Shown here: positions 53,170-64,000 of the stretch, piece after piece
How the letters are laid out: each line of letters begins with the position of its first letter
Position numbering within the stretch: position 1 is the stretch's first letter
Assembly (NCBI GenBank): GCA_037042915.1
Contig: CM073202.1
Span: 124,001-188,000 of the forward strand
Source: Auricularia sp. M13
Taxonomy: Eukaryota; Basidiomycota; Agaricomycetes; Auriculariales; Auriculariaceae
Direction of reading: 5' to 3'
Length of the DNA stretch: 64,000 bases
Made by a program: the position numbers and the translations under genes
The notes under the pieces: model-generated
Seen by the model: only the letters and a program-made list of their open reading frames with translations
What the model was told of the DNA's origin: nothing
The model's database searches: none

Positions 53170-53978
53170 ATGGGCCGCAGGAAATTGGCCCCGTATTTCG
53201 ACGAAATTCCGCCCGCGAGCGCAGCATTCAATGCGATGAAGAGAGCAGAGTCACGAGCACTGTGCGCCGTCAGCAAGGACACCTGGTCGACCGACCGCAT
53301 CCGCGCGAGGCGGGAAGCGATCGCCGATATCAAATGCGTGCGCAAGCTCCTCAGCAAGGACGGGAACCCCGCTTTCGATCTCAAGGTGCGCCGCTGTCGT
53401 CGAGGCCATCCGTGCAGATCGAACCCGATCTCTCGTCGCAGGCTGTCGTGCAGCAAGTCTTCCAAACGGCGATCGACAGGGCCGCGAAGGCCAAGCCTAA
53501 ACGGACGAAGACGAAGACGAAATTCGAAATGAAGCGTCCATACGGCCAGCCTTTGCCACCTGTCGGCCCTAAGCATATCGCCCGCACATTCAAGCTGCCC
53601 AAGGACGTTGTTACCCCGATATCCGGCAAGGAGGACATCGACAAGAGGTATCGCACCTACCGCAACCCGCTCAATCCAACGACGATTCAGTGTCGTCTGG
53701 GTAGGGAGCCGAAACCGCTGAATCCAGCGAGTCGCCAGCGCAATAAACGGTGCGGTTATGGCAGCGGCGGACATCACGAGGAGTCCGAGCTCGTTTCGAA
53801 ACTCGAAACGACCGTGCTTGAAGACGGCGAGTCTGCAGTGAATGCGATTCCAGGTTCCACCCGCTTGCCGGCATCCTATACAATCAACTGCTTGGCCGCG
53901 GATCTGCAGGTCTCTGCCTTCAGCGAGAGCGACAAGCTCAACTGCGAAAGGCGCGACGCGGCGAGCTCACCAACATGA
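53170..53978 (+). CDS. Unknown basic protein, tandem paralogue 2
   Basis: Exons 53170-53385 and 53442-53978, 250 aa. Start MGRRKLAPYF. The N-terminal helical region and the AVVQ-starting second exon match the gene at 52295. Afterwards comes a strongly basic run (KAKPKRTKTKTKFEMKR), then RYRTYRNPLNP and a polar C-terminus with EESELVSKLETTVLEDGES. The basic run could be a nuclear localisation signal. No known domain. Confidence 0.6.
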
Positions 53979-56593
53979 TACACAACGTGTTGTTATGCGC
54001 TGGACCAGGAGACTTTGCTGTAAATAACTCACTCCTGTGTCTTTTCCCATCGTCTTCTCAGGTGAAGTCCTGTAAATCAGTCATCCCGTTGTGAATGAAG
54101 TTATTTGTTTAGACACAGAATAACAGGAAATATCATCCTGGGCTCATGCGCGGGAAATATCCAGGGAAATCTCGCATGCCGCAGCGCTGTGGCAAGCTCA
54201 GTAAGCATTTCAGTAACATCATGTCGCTCTGCGGGCCATATCGGTACGAGATTCCGAAGAGAACTCTGTTCATACAGTCCTGAGCGCTCTAGAAAATAGC
54301 CGTATAATTTATATAGATCCTCTTTCTGAGCGGAGTATTTCGCCCAGCACCAACAGGGCTCGAGGGGAGGGAAGTTCTTCTGTAAAAAGCGATCCGCTCC
54401 GGAGCCGGTATCAGCCGCTCCAAGAGCTCCGACGCTCTGGCGACAACGCAGAGCTGCTGAGAGCAGCCAGAGCATGCGGAGCACTGGCTCACAACCTGCT
54501 GGTGTTCAGATCTTGAAAAAAATAATTATAGCCGAATGTGTTCAAAATGTAGAAAAAACGCGTTTGCGCATGGTCCCTCAAAACATATTTTTTGAGTCGT
54601 TGCTAACTTTGGGGAGCCATTGCAGCGTTCGACGAGGCTGAGGTCGGACCTTGAAAACCTTTCAAGATCCGCCCGAAGGTCCGGTCACAAATACAGGCAG
54701 GGCTCTGAGCGGAGTCCCAAATGCCCCGCTTCCTTTTGCACATGTCACCGGCTGCCGCCGCCATTGCTGTGACTGGTTCCCAGGTTGTCGCCCTTTCTCT
54801 TCTGGCCTCCTGCTCCCTGTCTGCACAATGTTGGCTTTGGTCCCTTGGGGCATTGGGCTGTGGTCTCAGTTATGTCTGCATGGTCTGGCATCGGGTCTGC
54901 ATGGTCTGGCTTTGGGACTAGTAAAGGCATGGTCTGGCTCTGGGTCTTGTGGAGGCTGATAATCTGCTGTGCTGCTCTGGCTTACTACCACCTGGTCGCT
55001 GGGTTCTCCACGCGTGTCGTTGCTAACAGTGTTTTCAGGTTCTCGTCGTCGCTGATATAGCACGCAAGATTCGACGTATATGGCGCGGCGTTGGTAGCTC
55101 GGTACGTTGCTCGCTCTTGCCTTCTGGGCCGCTTTCTAATGCTGCTCTTGTTATACCTCCAGCGTGCATGCAAGGAGTCGGAGTTGGATAACGACGCTGG
55201 CTGGTGGGGCGCGCAATGGCCAGGACGGCGCCTTTCTGCTGTACGGCTCCGAGCGCCGGCCAGTCAGTATACTCGTTGTTCGTAGTAAATATACAATATG
55301 ATTTTCTTCCCCATGTCTTTGACTCCGACGCGCTTGAACGATATGAAAAAAATATAGAGTAACAAGAAGTGCACAGGTGCTGTCCTTGTGTGCTCTCACC
55401 CGCTCCAGGTTTTCCCAGAGCACGCCAGAGCGGAGACGGGTTTCTCCAGAGACGGGGTTTATCTTCCGCGCTCTGCCGCTCCGGAGCGCGCAGAGTGCGC
55501 CAGAGTAAAATCCATTTTTACAGAAGTTCGAACTCAGCCAGCACCCCTTCGCCCTGCCCGGGCCCCGCAACACAGTGCTGTCATAGTATAGCGTGAGCGG
55601 CAGCTGCAGCCTGAAATGCACCAACTATATCGATGCCGAACCTGCGCTCCTGATGACTCCGAGGCTTTTTTTCTAGTGCACGCGGAGCTTCGGCGGCTTT
55701 CGGTTCCCTAGCTATTACCATCAGCATGGCTACCGGCTCTGATTCCGAAGCCGTGCTTCGTCCTGTCCGAGTCGGTACTGGCAGCTCGAAGCGCGGTTCA
55801 CGTTCCACGTCACGGTCGAGTCGCATTCAAGGAGGTGCACGACGCCACGCAGTCGGACGTGCTACTATCCGAGTACAAACTCCTTGCTCAGCTCTACGGC
55901 ACTTACAACGGCCTGTCCCTGTTTTCATTTCCTCGAGAGGCTGGACTTTTTTATTCCACTCAGTTTGACTTAGGCTACGGCAAGTCAGCCGGGATAACTT
56001 TCACGACGTGACTCAGTAGGCTCTCCCGCACAACTGTCGCGACGGCAGCGGTTCAGCGCAGTAAAGGCTAGCGATGACACGGCCTATTTTTTCTACAGTC
56101 TCCAGCTCAAGGCATTTCGGGCGGTCATCCAGGAAGCCCTCCCGTTGCTTGTCTGACTCGACCTCTTTCTGACCTGCTATGACCCACCTACCTGCTAAAA
56201 TGCCGCACGCCGCCCCTGCAAACCTTGATTCTGAAGTGTAGTTATGCGCGCTTCATGCCTCCTCCCACCAGTCCTTTAATTGCCCGTGGTGCGATGCCAC
56301 AGGTTCACTTTTGGACTGCAACTGAACCACGGCATCATACACAGTAACCGACACGTGTTGCCATTTCCCGCACCACGCGCGGCATTGCCGATTCCTCCAC
56401 CGCACAGCTCGCGTGGTGAAGGATCGGCAAGATTGCCAGGATACCGACACATGTAAACACCCATCGTGGTGCCCGACGCGAGGATTGCGTCTCGCGGCCG
56501 TCCCGGGTATATAAAGGGCGACCGTCTGAGTTGTGTGCCCCCATCACTCGAATACACCCCACTCTCCTTCCAGATACTCTTACTTACTCTAAT
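53979..56593. other. Long gene-poor stretch
   Basis: 2.6 kb without a supported gene. Features seen: repeated GCATGGTCTGGC / TGCATGGTCTGG units at 54870-54945; a region rich in CCGGAGC/GCTCCGG and CCAGAGC near 54390-54490 and 55400-55500 that can fold on itself; and at about 55700-55990 an interrupted reading (VHDATQSDVLLSEYKLLAQL) across two frames that looks like the remains of a coding exon. A TATATAAAGGG near 56507 serves the next gene. Confidence 0.4.
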
Positions 56594-57166
56594 ATGCCTC
56601 CGATCCGCTCGTCGCACGATGACAAGGAGAACCACCGTCCCGCCGGCGGGTCGACGTCTCCTCCCTCATCTCGCCGCGGCCGTCGTCCCGCGCACGCCGA
56701 CCGTGCCGCTCGCGAGCGCCGGCAGGCACGCTCAGACGGCGCACCGCGCAGCATCGCGCGCCGCGTTGCGCAGGTGCAGCGCGACGTCGACGCCGCGCGT
56801 GCGACCGCAGAGGTGAGCTCTCTGTCGTCTATGTCCCACCACGACCACGCTCTGACCACGATGCAGCATGTCTTTGGTGGCGGCAGCGTGCTGGACATGC
56901 CCAGAGAACATTGGGTTGATATTTTACAGCGCATGAGGGTGGGCTTGCAGAACTCCACTATTGGTGCCCACGTTCCGCTGCCGCCGCCTGCACTCCAAGA
57001 GGGTGCCATGGACCAGCTGATCTCTGGCTTTGATACCATGGATCTCGACGACGCCGCCACCACGCTTGCTGCGAGCGGCGGGGATGGGGAAAGCCGCCGT
57101 CGGCGTATTCAGACGAAGCGGGATCTCACGGACCTCACCGCTGAGCTCAGACGTCTGCAATTCTGA
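56594..57166 (+). CDS. Unknown basidiomycete protein with basic N-terminus
   Basis: Intronless, 190 aa, start MPPIRSSHDDKEN at 56594, about 85 nt after a TATATAAAG box. The N-terminal 45 residues are Arg/Ser/Pro-rich (SSRRGRRPAHADRAARERRQ), then a helix (RRVAQVQRDVDAARATAEV). The central part has MPREHWVDILQRMRVGLQNS; the C-terminal part is acidic (FDTMDLDDAATT) followed by basic RRRRIQTKRDLTDLTAELRR. No known family; composition suggests a nuclear, partly disordered protein. Confidence 0.62.
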   Translation: MPPIRSSHDDKENHRPAGGSTSPPSSRRGRRPAHADRAARERRQARSDGAPRSIARRVAQVQRDVDAARATAEVSSLSSMSHHDHALTTMQHVFGGGSVLDMPREHWVDILQRMRVGLQNSTIGAHVPLPPPALQEGAMDQLISGFDTMDLDDAATTLAASGGDGESRRRRIQTKRDLTDLTAELRRLQF

Positions 57167-57771
57167 TAAATGCTGGCGTGCGTATGTATACTTCACCTCT
57201 TGTTGTCGACGTCTGATTGTCTCTTCAGAGAATGCAGTTGAGTTGCAGTGCGTCGAGACGAGCAAGCTCCACAGAGTCCGCACCACTGTATGTCTTCAAG
57301 TCTCTTTGAGCGCTGCAGTTCCTGACGTTTCGTACTGCAGCACGCGAGTATCTTTATATCTCCATCTCATGTATCGACCTAGACCTTACCGACTGTCTTT
57401 CCTCTCATCTTTAGCTCGTCAACCATGTAGCCTGTCCTTTCCATCATGCCCCAAGTACATATTAGAGTCCAGTACGATAGCTAAGCTTCTAATTTCATTG
57501 CGGCTGGCCGGCAGATGTCCCTTCGTCCAACGTTGCAGGGTCTACGACATGGAATCTCCTACCTCTCACCTGGAAAATGTCATCTTCGTCTAACAGTGTG
57601 ATCGCGGCGGAATATCTCTGATGTCCCCCGCGCGCAACGTGCCCCAAGCCTTTACCGGCAGAATACAGGGCTTGTTTAGCTCCAGGCCCGACCGCATGCA
57701 CGGAAGGCCGTCTGACCGCCCAGATCATTGTTAGGCGCCCGAAAGCATTTCAACGAGCGGCGCCAGTTTCG
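57167..57771. other. Intergenic
   Basis: No gene supported; 3' flank of 56594 and promoter of 57836. Confidence 0.4.
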
Positions 57772-57810
57772 GTCGGAGATTCTACAGCTCGTCCGGTGAC
57801 CACCACCATC
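57772..57810 (+). promoter_or_regulatory. Leader/promoter sequence shared with 60222-60260
   Basis: TCGGAGATTCTACAGCTCG then TCCGGTGACCACCACCATC, 25-60 nt before the start at 57836. The same 39-nt block, with three or four changes, lies just before the gene at 60295. Confidence 0.55.
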
Positions 57811-57835
57811 CCGCGCTCCAACCGACCACCTCAAG

Positions 57836-59015
57836 ATGTTCGCCAGCTATTCGCCCTCCTCGTCCTTCACGCGCTCGCTTCGTGAACGCCGTCGCGTGGA
57901 AAGCCTGCTTTCTGATGCCGGGGCCTCGTACCTCGACCTCGCTGACGGCCCGAAACCGCCGGCCACCAAGAACGCCAGCGACAGCAAGTCGCCCGTTTAC
58001 TATCGCAGGGCTCGCAGTGAGCCCCATGATTTACCTTGCGCCGTCCACAAGTCCAAGGTGCGCTGCCGATCGCTTGTGCTACCCCTGCGCAACAATGTGG
58101 CTAAGATGCTTCCGAACGCAGGTGGATGTCGCTGCGGCCGTCCTGAAGAGCGCCAAAGCCCACAAAAAGAAGAGCAATGCAGCCCGTGGAAGCCCTCGTG
58201 CTTCACCGGCGCCCGATATGGCTTCAGTCTGGCCCGACGACTCTCTTCGCATCCCCCGTGGCTACACGGGTGCCGACAGCGACTGCGAGATGGACGCTCG
58301 GAGCGACCACTATTTCGCCTCGCGCGAGTCCACGCCCGACGCCGACGACATCTCCGCGGAGGCCGATGCCCTCCTCGCTGGCATGGGCAATCTGGGATTG
58401 AGCACGAGCCCGTTCTCTGCGTGCTCCGCGCAGGCCATCAACACCACTCTCCGGCTCGTCGAGCAACGGCTTCAGGCGACGCTACTCCTCGAGCAGACCG
58501 ATTACCGCGAGTCTGGCAGCACTGCTCACGACGTGGAGTACGACGCCGACGTTCGTCCAGCGTTCATCCGCGAGGACACCCCCGAGCTCGCCGCGTCGCC
58601 CGCGCCTTCCAACTCAAGTCTCTCGGACGCCGAAGACGATATGCCTGTGGTGGACGCGAGCATGGACGACGCGGCGGACCGCCTTTCCGGCATGTCGATC
58701 TTCCCCAAGATCCCGTCGCTGGACGAGTACACCGCGGCCGACGTGGAGGAGATCCACGCGGTCCTCAAGAGTGGCCCCGTCCCTGTTCAACTCTTGCTGG
58801 ACGCGATCCCAATCTGCGAGCGCGCTGGATGGCCAGAATTTCCAGTCCCAGTCCCGGCTACGCCGACCTCTTCGCCCAGCCGCTCGCAGGAGGCCGTGGC
58901 CGCGCGCCGCGCCGAGAAGCGCTGCAAGACATCGTCGGCGCCGTACAACACGCGTGCGCGCACTCGCATCCCGAACCCGGAGTACCCGTTGCGCCCCGTC
59001 TCCACGTGGGACTGA
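57836..59015 (+). CDS. Unknown acidic Ser/Asp-rich protein
   Basis: Exons 57836-58057 and 58122-59015 (64-nt intron, phase 0) give 371 aa. Start MFASYSPSSSFTRSLRERRR. No catalytic domain. The protein is largely disordered: basic start, PKPPATKNASDSKSPV, then acidic segments (ESTPDADDISAEADALLAG, DVEYDADVRPAF, DAEDDMPVVDASMDDAADRL), with one hydrophobic helix-like part (EEIHAVLKSGPVPVQLLLDA) and a basic end (RRAEKRCKTSS, NTRARTRIPNPEYPLRP). A phospho-regulated nuclear or scaffold role is possible but not shown. A long overlapping frame through the intron (57836-59623) is not coding. Confidence 0.65.
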
Positions 59016-60221
59016 GTGCGCTTCCAAATACTCGACCTATGCGTTATTCCTTCCATTGGTGCGCATTTCCTTACTTTGCCCGTTGTCTTTCGGACGCTTA
59101 TCAACCTCGTACGCGCAATTACAATCTCCAGTCTCGCATTTGCCTCTGCTCTTCGCTCTCCTATCGCCTTTCTCGCTTTTCTCCATCCCGTTCCTGCTTT
59201 GCTCGTTATCTCTTATCGTTCTCCTCGCTCTCCACTCGATACCCCGCTCACCGGAAATTCGTCGGCACATCGAACCGCTCCCGACATCCCCATCTCCACC
59301 GTTCCATTCTTCTCGCTTCGCTCATTGCTGTGCTCTCGCCTTCGGCGCATGTGCTCGTGACGATCCCGCTGACGGCGGGAGACGCTCTCGCCTATGCACG
59401 TTACTGCCCTCGACCTCGCGTAGCGTCCGGAGGCGAGGATCTGTACAGTTTCATTTTTTGCGTTCCCGTTGCTGCCTGCTGTCCCGCTGTACAATGTACC
59501 ATTATCTCTGCCCACGGTCGTACTGTCCTGCTGTCCATGTCTGTCGATTGGGGGTTTGTACACCGTTGTTGTCCTGTTGTTGTCCTGTCTGCTGGAAATG
59601 AATGTTCTGCTTGCTTGCCGTGATTAACGATTGTCCCACCAGAACACAACACGAGCCAGCAGCTGCTAGCAAGTGGCTGATATATCGGCTCGTGAGACTG
59701 TGCCCGTAAGGGGCTTGCACGCCCAGACCTGACTGGTCACCGGTCAACTTCTTCGGGGCGGTTCTGATGCGCTCAGCATGGCCGGACCGTACTTCGCTTC
59801 TCGCGTTGCATTCCCGGGGTCACGCTTAGCTAGGAACTCTGCGAAACCTGTGCTGAGTGCTCCCGAGTTGCGTCGTCGGCGTAGCAGTAATCGCCGGTCA
59901 TCTGTCGCATCGGCGCGATCTCATTGGCTGAAGCACAAGAGCTCTCGCTACACGGCGCTCCTGATCGAGCTTCCTGTCATGCGCATGGCGCGCTTCAACG
60001 CTTTAAAATGAAGTTATGTTAGCTGTTGTACTTGGTCGCGAAGAACAAGAACTGCTTTTGCGAGGATGATACAACCAAGATACAACTAGTGTTTGATCCT
60101 CATACATACTGTTCGGTATCATGTAAGAGTGAGTGAAACCTCTATCAACGGGCATAAGATTATAATTACGTAATAGGCGCCGGTTGGTGGTCACAATAAC
60201 AAACCTCCGGATGCGCATTAA
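59016..60221. other. Intergenic
   Basis: 3' region rich in CT. The open stretch at 59778-60011 (77 codons, Arg/Ser-rich) has no intron signals or domain and is not called. Confidence 0.4.
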
Positions 60222-60260
60222 GTCGGAGATTCTGCAGCCCGTCCGGCGACCACCACCATC
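60222..60260 (+). promoter_or_regulatory. Leader/promoter sequence shared with 57772-57810
   Basis: TCGGAGATTCTGCAGCCCG then TCCGGCGACCACCACCATC, 35-73 nt before the start at 60295. Confidence 0.55.
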
Positions 60261-60294
60261 TCGCCTGCTCGCGCCCCTCGTCTCTAATTACGCG

Positions 60295-61369
60295 ATGCCT
60301 AACGCGACAAACACATTCTACTACGGCGACATTCCGCTGTTCTACCACGAGGCGTGGAAATTGATTCACAAGGCTGAACACCAGGCCATGCTCGCTGTCA
60401 AGACTGCCTCCCCGCCCGAGGCCGTAGAGGCATACACAGTGAAGGCTGCCAAACTCGCTAGGCAGGCTTTGAGGAGCCTGCCCGGGGACTTCCTGCTGCT
60501 GTATGGCGAAAACGTACGTTCTACAATTGTGGCTCGTGCTTAGGCACTTTAGCTGAAATGCATCCTGATCGTTACAGAGACTCGCCAAAGCTATCTTCGA
60601 GCGCGCAGAGGCAAAATACCTCAAGCCCATGGGCTCCAAGGCGACTCCGCGGCCTGAACTGGTGCAGGAACAACCGAAGACTGTCAGGTTGACGATAAAG
60701 ATCCCGCCCGCGCACAAACGCCAGTTGAACGCGAGGACTCCGTCTCCCGATAGTGGCAATGCATCCTCTTCCTCTTCCGGCCCAGAACGCTCCGAGCTGG
60801 GTTATCGTACGCAACGCAGCTCGCCATACCAGAAGCCAGCTCCGCGGGCGCGGGCGCCGCGCGACCGGGCACCGTATCGCAACTCCGGGGCGGCAGTGGA
60901 CGCGAGTGTAGATGCTCTTGCAAGCATCTTGCAAGGCGCGAGAATCTCCCCGGATGCCGCTGCTACGCACACATCGATTCCGGGGCGCAGTGGGCGCACA
61001 GTTCCCGCTGGCTACGACATGGACGCCCTCGCCGCCGCCCTTGCAGCTTCCAACTTCACCGAGACAGACGCAGTACCAACAGCGCGAGCGTATCCTTCAG
61101 CGTCGTCTTCTGCGGCTGTCGCGGTCCACGCTGCAATGACGCCGGCGCCGGCGCCTCCCTCGCCATCGTCGTCATCTTCGGAATCGGGCTCGGAGAATGC
61201 TACGAGTGCTCGCACCATGGACTGGGCTGCCGTACGCCGACTCAAAGCTCGCCGTGCGATACTCCCCGTCGACTCAGCCCCATCGCCCGCTGCGCGCCGT
61301 CGCGAAGGGCGCTTCAATCCACTAGACAGGAGCGCGCGTGGCACCGAGCGCACAAAAGAGCGTTCCTGA
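60295..61369 (+). CDS. Protein with MIT-like N-terminal helices and disordered tail, unknown
   Basis: Exons 60295-60513 and 60578-61369 (64-nt intron, phase 0) give 336 aa. Residues 1-95 are helical: EAWKLIHKAEHQAMLAV, EAYTVKAAKLARQALRS, LAKAIFERAEAKYLKPMG, a three-helix look that recalls MIT/TPR-like folds, though I cannot assign one. The remaining 240 residues are Ser/Ala/Pro/Arg-rich with DALASILQGARI, MDALAAALAASNF and WAAVRRLKARRAILPVD. Its exon/intron plan and leader match the gene at 57836, although the proteins are not obviously alike. Confidence 0.65.
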
Positions 61370-62073
61370 TGGCATAGCAACCTACCTGCCCTCGTGTCTC
61401 TTTAAAATGGTACGTCGCGCTGCATTGTGTTCGCTTCCAGTGGCTCACTAGCATTGTTGCTGCAGTTCCCGTTTCCCAACCTCCGTCTCGTGTCGTATCT
61501 GAACCTTCTGTCTCGTTTTGCTCTGTATCGCTTTCAGCACTGGGTGCTGCGCGCGGCTCGCATTGTTCCAGCGGATTCTGGTTCCTGTGCGATCTCTGTA
61601 GCGCTGTCGTCTCGTCTCTGCTACCTCTTTGCATATTTCTCTCCATCTGCCAACGTTTATTGTGCTCTGCTATCATGTACAGCTGTGAATGTATCTACTC
61701 AGACTGACCGTCATGTTGGCTGGCTTGAATGTACCCTTGTCTGCTTTGAGGTTGGGAATTGGATTGTGTTGTTCTATTGAGTTACAGCACTGTCTCTGGT
61801 ATGATGTCCAATGCTGGCTTGCTACAGGACAACCCAGGCCCGAGGATGTGCAGCGCGAGCGGTCCCGGTTAGCGCAGTTGGCGAGCATCCGGACGTGAAG
61901 AACGACTGCGACGACGATAATGAATCCGAGGTCCCGGCAGACATCTCATTCTCTGTGAAATGCGACGCTACGCGTGAGAAGAGCCAGTGATAACGGTACA
62001 GCAATGTCTAATCGTTTGTATTCAGCGCAAAGAGTGAAAGAGAAACACGGACAGGACGACTCTGGGTACGGAG
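61370..62073. other. Intergenic between convergent genes
   Basis: No gene supported. GGTTAGCGCAGTTGGCGAGC near 61866 resembles a tRNA D-arm, but no T-arm or acceptor stem follows. Confidence 0.45.
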
Positions 62074-63996
62074 TTAGATGTCTAGCACAGGGTCTTCGCT
62101 CGATGCAGACTCGTTGCCGCCTCGTTCGTCCTCCTCCGGGTCGTAATCATCATCATCGTCCTCGCTGCCCTCGTGATCGCTTGAGGTCTCCGGTATTTCG
62201 ATGACATCTGGCCGAGACGCAGGAGCAGGAACAGGAGCAGGAACAGGAACAGGATTAGACCATTTGGCAGGGGAGCGTCGCAACGAAATGATGAGAGGGT
62301 TTGAAGCGGTACTCGTCCCCGGAGCAGCAGACTTCGCAGGGCTAGGAGGAATAGACGTAGCCGGACTAGATGGCGGTTCCGCTCTTCAGAAATAAGCAAT
62401 GAGTACGCAAGACAAATGCACACGAAGAAACTGCATACGTACTTTGCCAAGCTAGGCTTCCACCCTGGATGCTGCGCGAGACATCGTTTCCGATGGCCCT
62501 GGTCTCCGTACCACTTGTGGTCCGCGTACATGTGCGCCGAGATCTTGACCCATCGCCCGCACAAGTCACATAAGACCTTGTTCTCACCGAGCTCGCGGAC
62601 CGTGTCGTCCTCAAGAAGTTTCGCGCGCCGTTTGGCGATTGCGACGTCCAGCGGTACCTGCGTCCCGCTGTTCGACGCCGCCTGGGCCGACATCCAGCTC
62701 TCGAATGCCTCCGAGTCGCTATCGCTCGACTCCACCTTCGGCGTGCTTGGCGGGAGTGTCTACAAATGAGTCAGCGTCGAATCCAATGAGCTTTAGCAAG
62801 TAAATGGAGTCATACGTAGAATGGGCACCGATCGTCAAGATGTCGCTCCCACATAGGACAGGTGACCGTCTTGCCGCACCCATCGCACTGCAGCTTGTCG
62901 CCCTTGATCTTTCGAATCCTAAACGGCTTGCCAAATGTGATATCGCCAACGTCCGATTTCACACTTTGCGCCCAGACAAATGAGTATCAGCTTACGCTCT
63001 GATCACACGAGAAAATGACCCACCCAGACTTGCGACGTTCAATGTTGCTATGGCAGCATGCCTTATGGCCCGTCCTGCCATACCACTTCTTCGCGGCGAC
63101 ATAATTCGGGCGCAGCTTGATCCACGACATACAGCCTTTGCACTGGACAGTATTGTCGTCGCCAACGCGCGCAACGTCCGGGTCGTACGTGAGCAGCACC
63201 TGCCGCTCGTAGCGCAGCATCTGCGCGGGGTCGTCCGGCAGGACGTCGTCGCCGTACTCGATATGGCGTTCGCCGCGCGACTACGTGAAGTGAGCACGGC
63301 GCAAAAATCAACGACACGTGTGCGACATACCACTGTCGCCCAAATCCCACAGATATTCTTGCGATGCGGCTCGTCCGGCCTTGGCCCGACGTCGACCCAC
63401 CGCTTGATCTGAGCGTCCTGCGACGGACCAGCCGTGGCGGGACCCGGCCCCGCCTTCGCGTTTGCAGGCGCTGCATGAGCCGGAGTCTGCGAAGACGAGG
63501 CGACAGAGGCAACGCGCGCGGCAGGCGGAGGCTTCGCCTTATGGAATGTCGGCCTCGCGGGAACAGGAACAGGAGCAGGGACAGAGTTCGAAGCAGAGGC
63601 AGCCGTCAAGTCGGCCGCGCGCCGTGCCTCAGCGTCAGACAAGATAGACTCCAGCGACGCGACCTTCTTCTTCTTAGTCGGCGTGCTTGGCGACGTCGTC
63701 GGGTCCGCTGGGCGCTTCACACCTGCGACGGGGACAGGGGCGGAAGAGGATGAGACGGACGGCGCGAGAGGCAGCACCGCCCTCGCGGCCGTCTTCTTAC
63801 CCGCAGGCGGCGGAGTGGGGACAGCAGCGACAGCAGTAGACTTCAGAGCAGAGAGTTTGGAGGGGACGATAGCAGCAGGCGCAGGCGGGCGATCCCCGGA
63901 CGCGGGCGCGACAGACGCAGACGAGGGCGCTGTAACGGCGGGAGAAGGGCCAGCCGGAGCAGCAGGAGCAGCAGAGGGACCGGCCATCGCAGCCAT
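62074..63996 (-). CDS. Multi-exon protein with three repeated zinc-binding modules
   Basis: Possible start at 63996, four bases from the window edge, so the true start may lie outside. The first exon is Ala/Pro/Ser-rich with a basic patch (PTKKKKVASLE). Three related modules follow in separate exons: CKGCMSWIKL...WYGRTGHKACC (about 63040-63150), CDGCGKTVTCPMWERHLDDRC cited as CDGCG and HLDDRC (about 62835-62900), and CDLCGRWVKI...WYGDQGHRKRC (about 62480-62575). Each is C-x2-C followed 15-25 residues later by H and C, a BED/CCHC-like zinc site. The C-terminus is PVPVPAP repeats and an acidic tail (SEDDDDDYDPEEDE), ending VLDI at 62074-62076. A similar module occurs in the gene at 9229. DNA binding is inferred. 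Confidence 0.62.
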
Positions 63997-64000
63997 CGCA

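Noticed and set aside
54651-55060. Trp/Gly/Leu-rich open frames at 54651-54959 and 54785-55060
   Set aside because: Arise from short repeats of GCATGGTCTGGC; no start or splice support.
57836-59623. 595-codon continuous frame
   Set aside because: It reads through the intron at 58058-58121 into the wrong frame; the second exon in the other frame has coherent acidic composition and the proper stop at 59015.
61860-61945. tRNA-like sequence with a good D-arm (TTAGCGCAGTTGGCGAGC)
   Set aside because: No matching T-arm (no TTCGA-type loop) and no acceptor stem at a plausible distance, with or without an intron.

Overview
The window reads as nuclear DNA from a mushroom-forming basidiomycete (Agaricomycotina). 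Genes are broken by many introns of about 45-65 nt, TATA boxes sit about 75-80 bp before several secreted-protein genes, and the gene content is typical of that group: F-box proteins, small secreted cysteine-rich proteins, proteins with LysM/double-psi-beta-barrel domains, a Pogo-type transposon and lineage-restricted hypothetical proteins. No rRNA, CRISPR, operon or convincing tRNA was found. All gene models are by-eye splice reconstructions, so exon edges are proposals.

Layout. 1-17 kb: two inverted copies of a secreted expansin-like (DPBB) + LysM gene (1-746 minus; 13222-14303 plus) bracket a block holding three CFEM-like GPI-type cysteine-rich genes, one of them dead, an intronless GC-rich GH76 mannanase that looks bacterial in origin (6936-8756), and a multi-exon nuclear-type protein; a fourth CFEM-like gene lies at 16.4-17 kb. 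18.9-20.9 kb: an isocyanide synthase fused to a 2-oxoglutarate dioxygenase (PvcA/DIT1 + TauD), the most notable metabolic gene. 22.5-29.1 kb: a head-to-head pair, a mobile-element-like multi-exon gene and a hypothetical gene. 30.9-40.2 kb: three more CFEM-like genes, interrupted by a 6.2-kb palindromic transposable element with an 8-bp target duplication (31678-37874). 41.5-46.3 kb: a small conserved hypothetical gene, a complete 2.7-kb Pogo element with an intact-looking DD30D transposase, and a small secreted 8-cysteine protein. 46.9-47.6 kb: an F-box relic abutting an isocyanide-synthase relic. 48-49.7 kb: two more CFEM-like genes. 50.2-64 kb: an F-box protein, a tandem pair of related unknown genes, and four basidiomycete hypothetical genes, the last with three repeated zinc-binding modules and possibly cut by the window end.

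How it fits together. The eight CFEM-like genes that look intact, plus one dead copy and one probable fragment, share one architecture: signal peptide, 3 cysteines in exon 1, 5 cysteines in exon 2, GPI-like tail in exon 3, a phase-2 first intron and a phase-1 second intron. Three copies carry the second intron with a GC rather than GT donor, and three copies share a promoter block. With the LysM proteins, the mannanase and the isocyanide synthase they make a secretory/metabolic accessory region that has been repeatedly duplicated, inverted and invaded by transposons. Much of the space between genes holds only decayed sequence.
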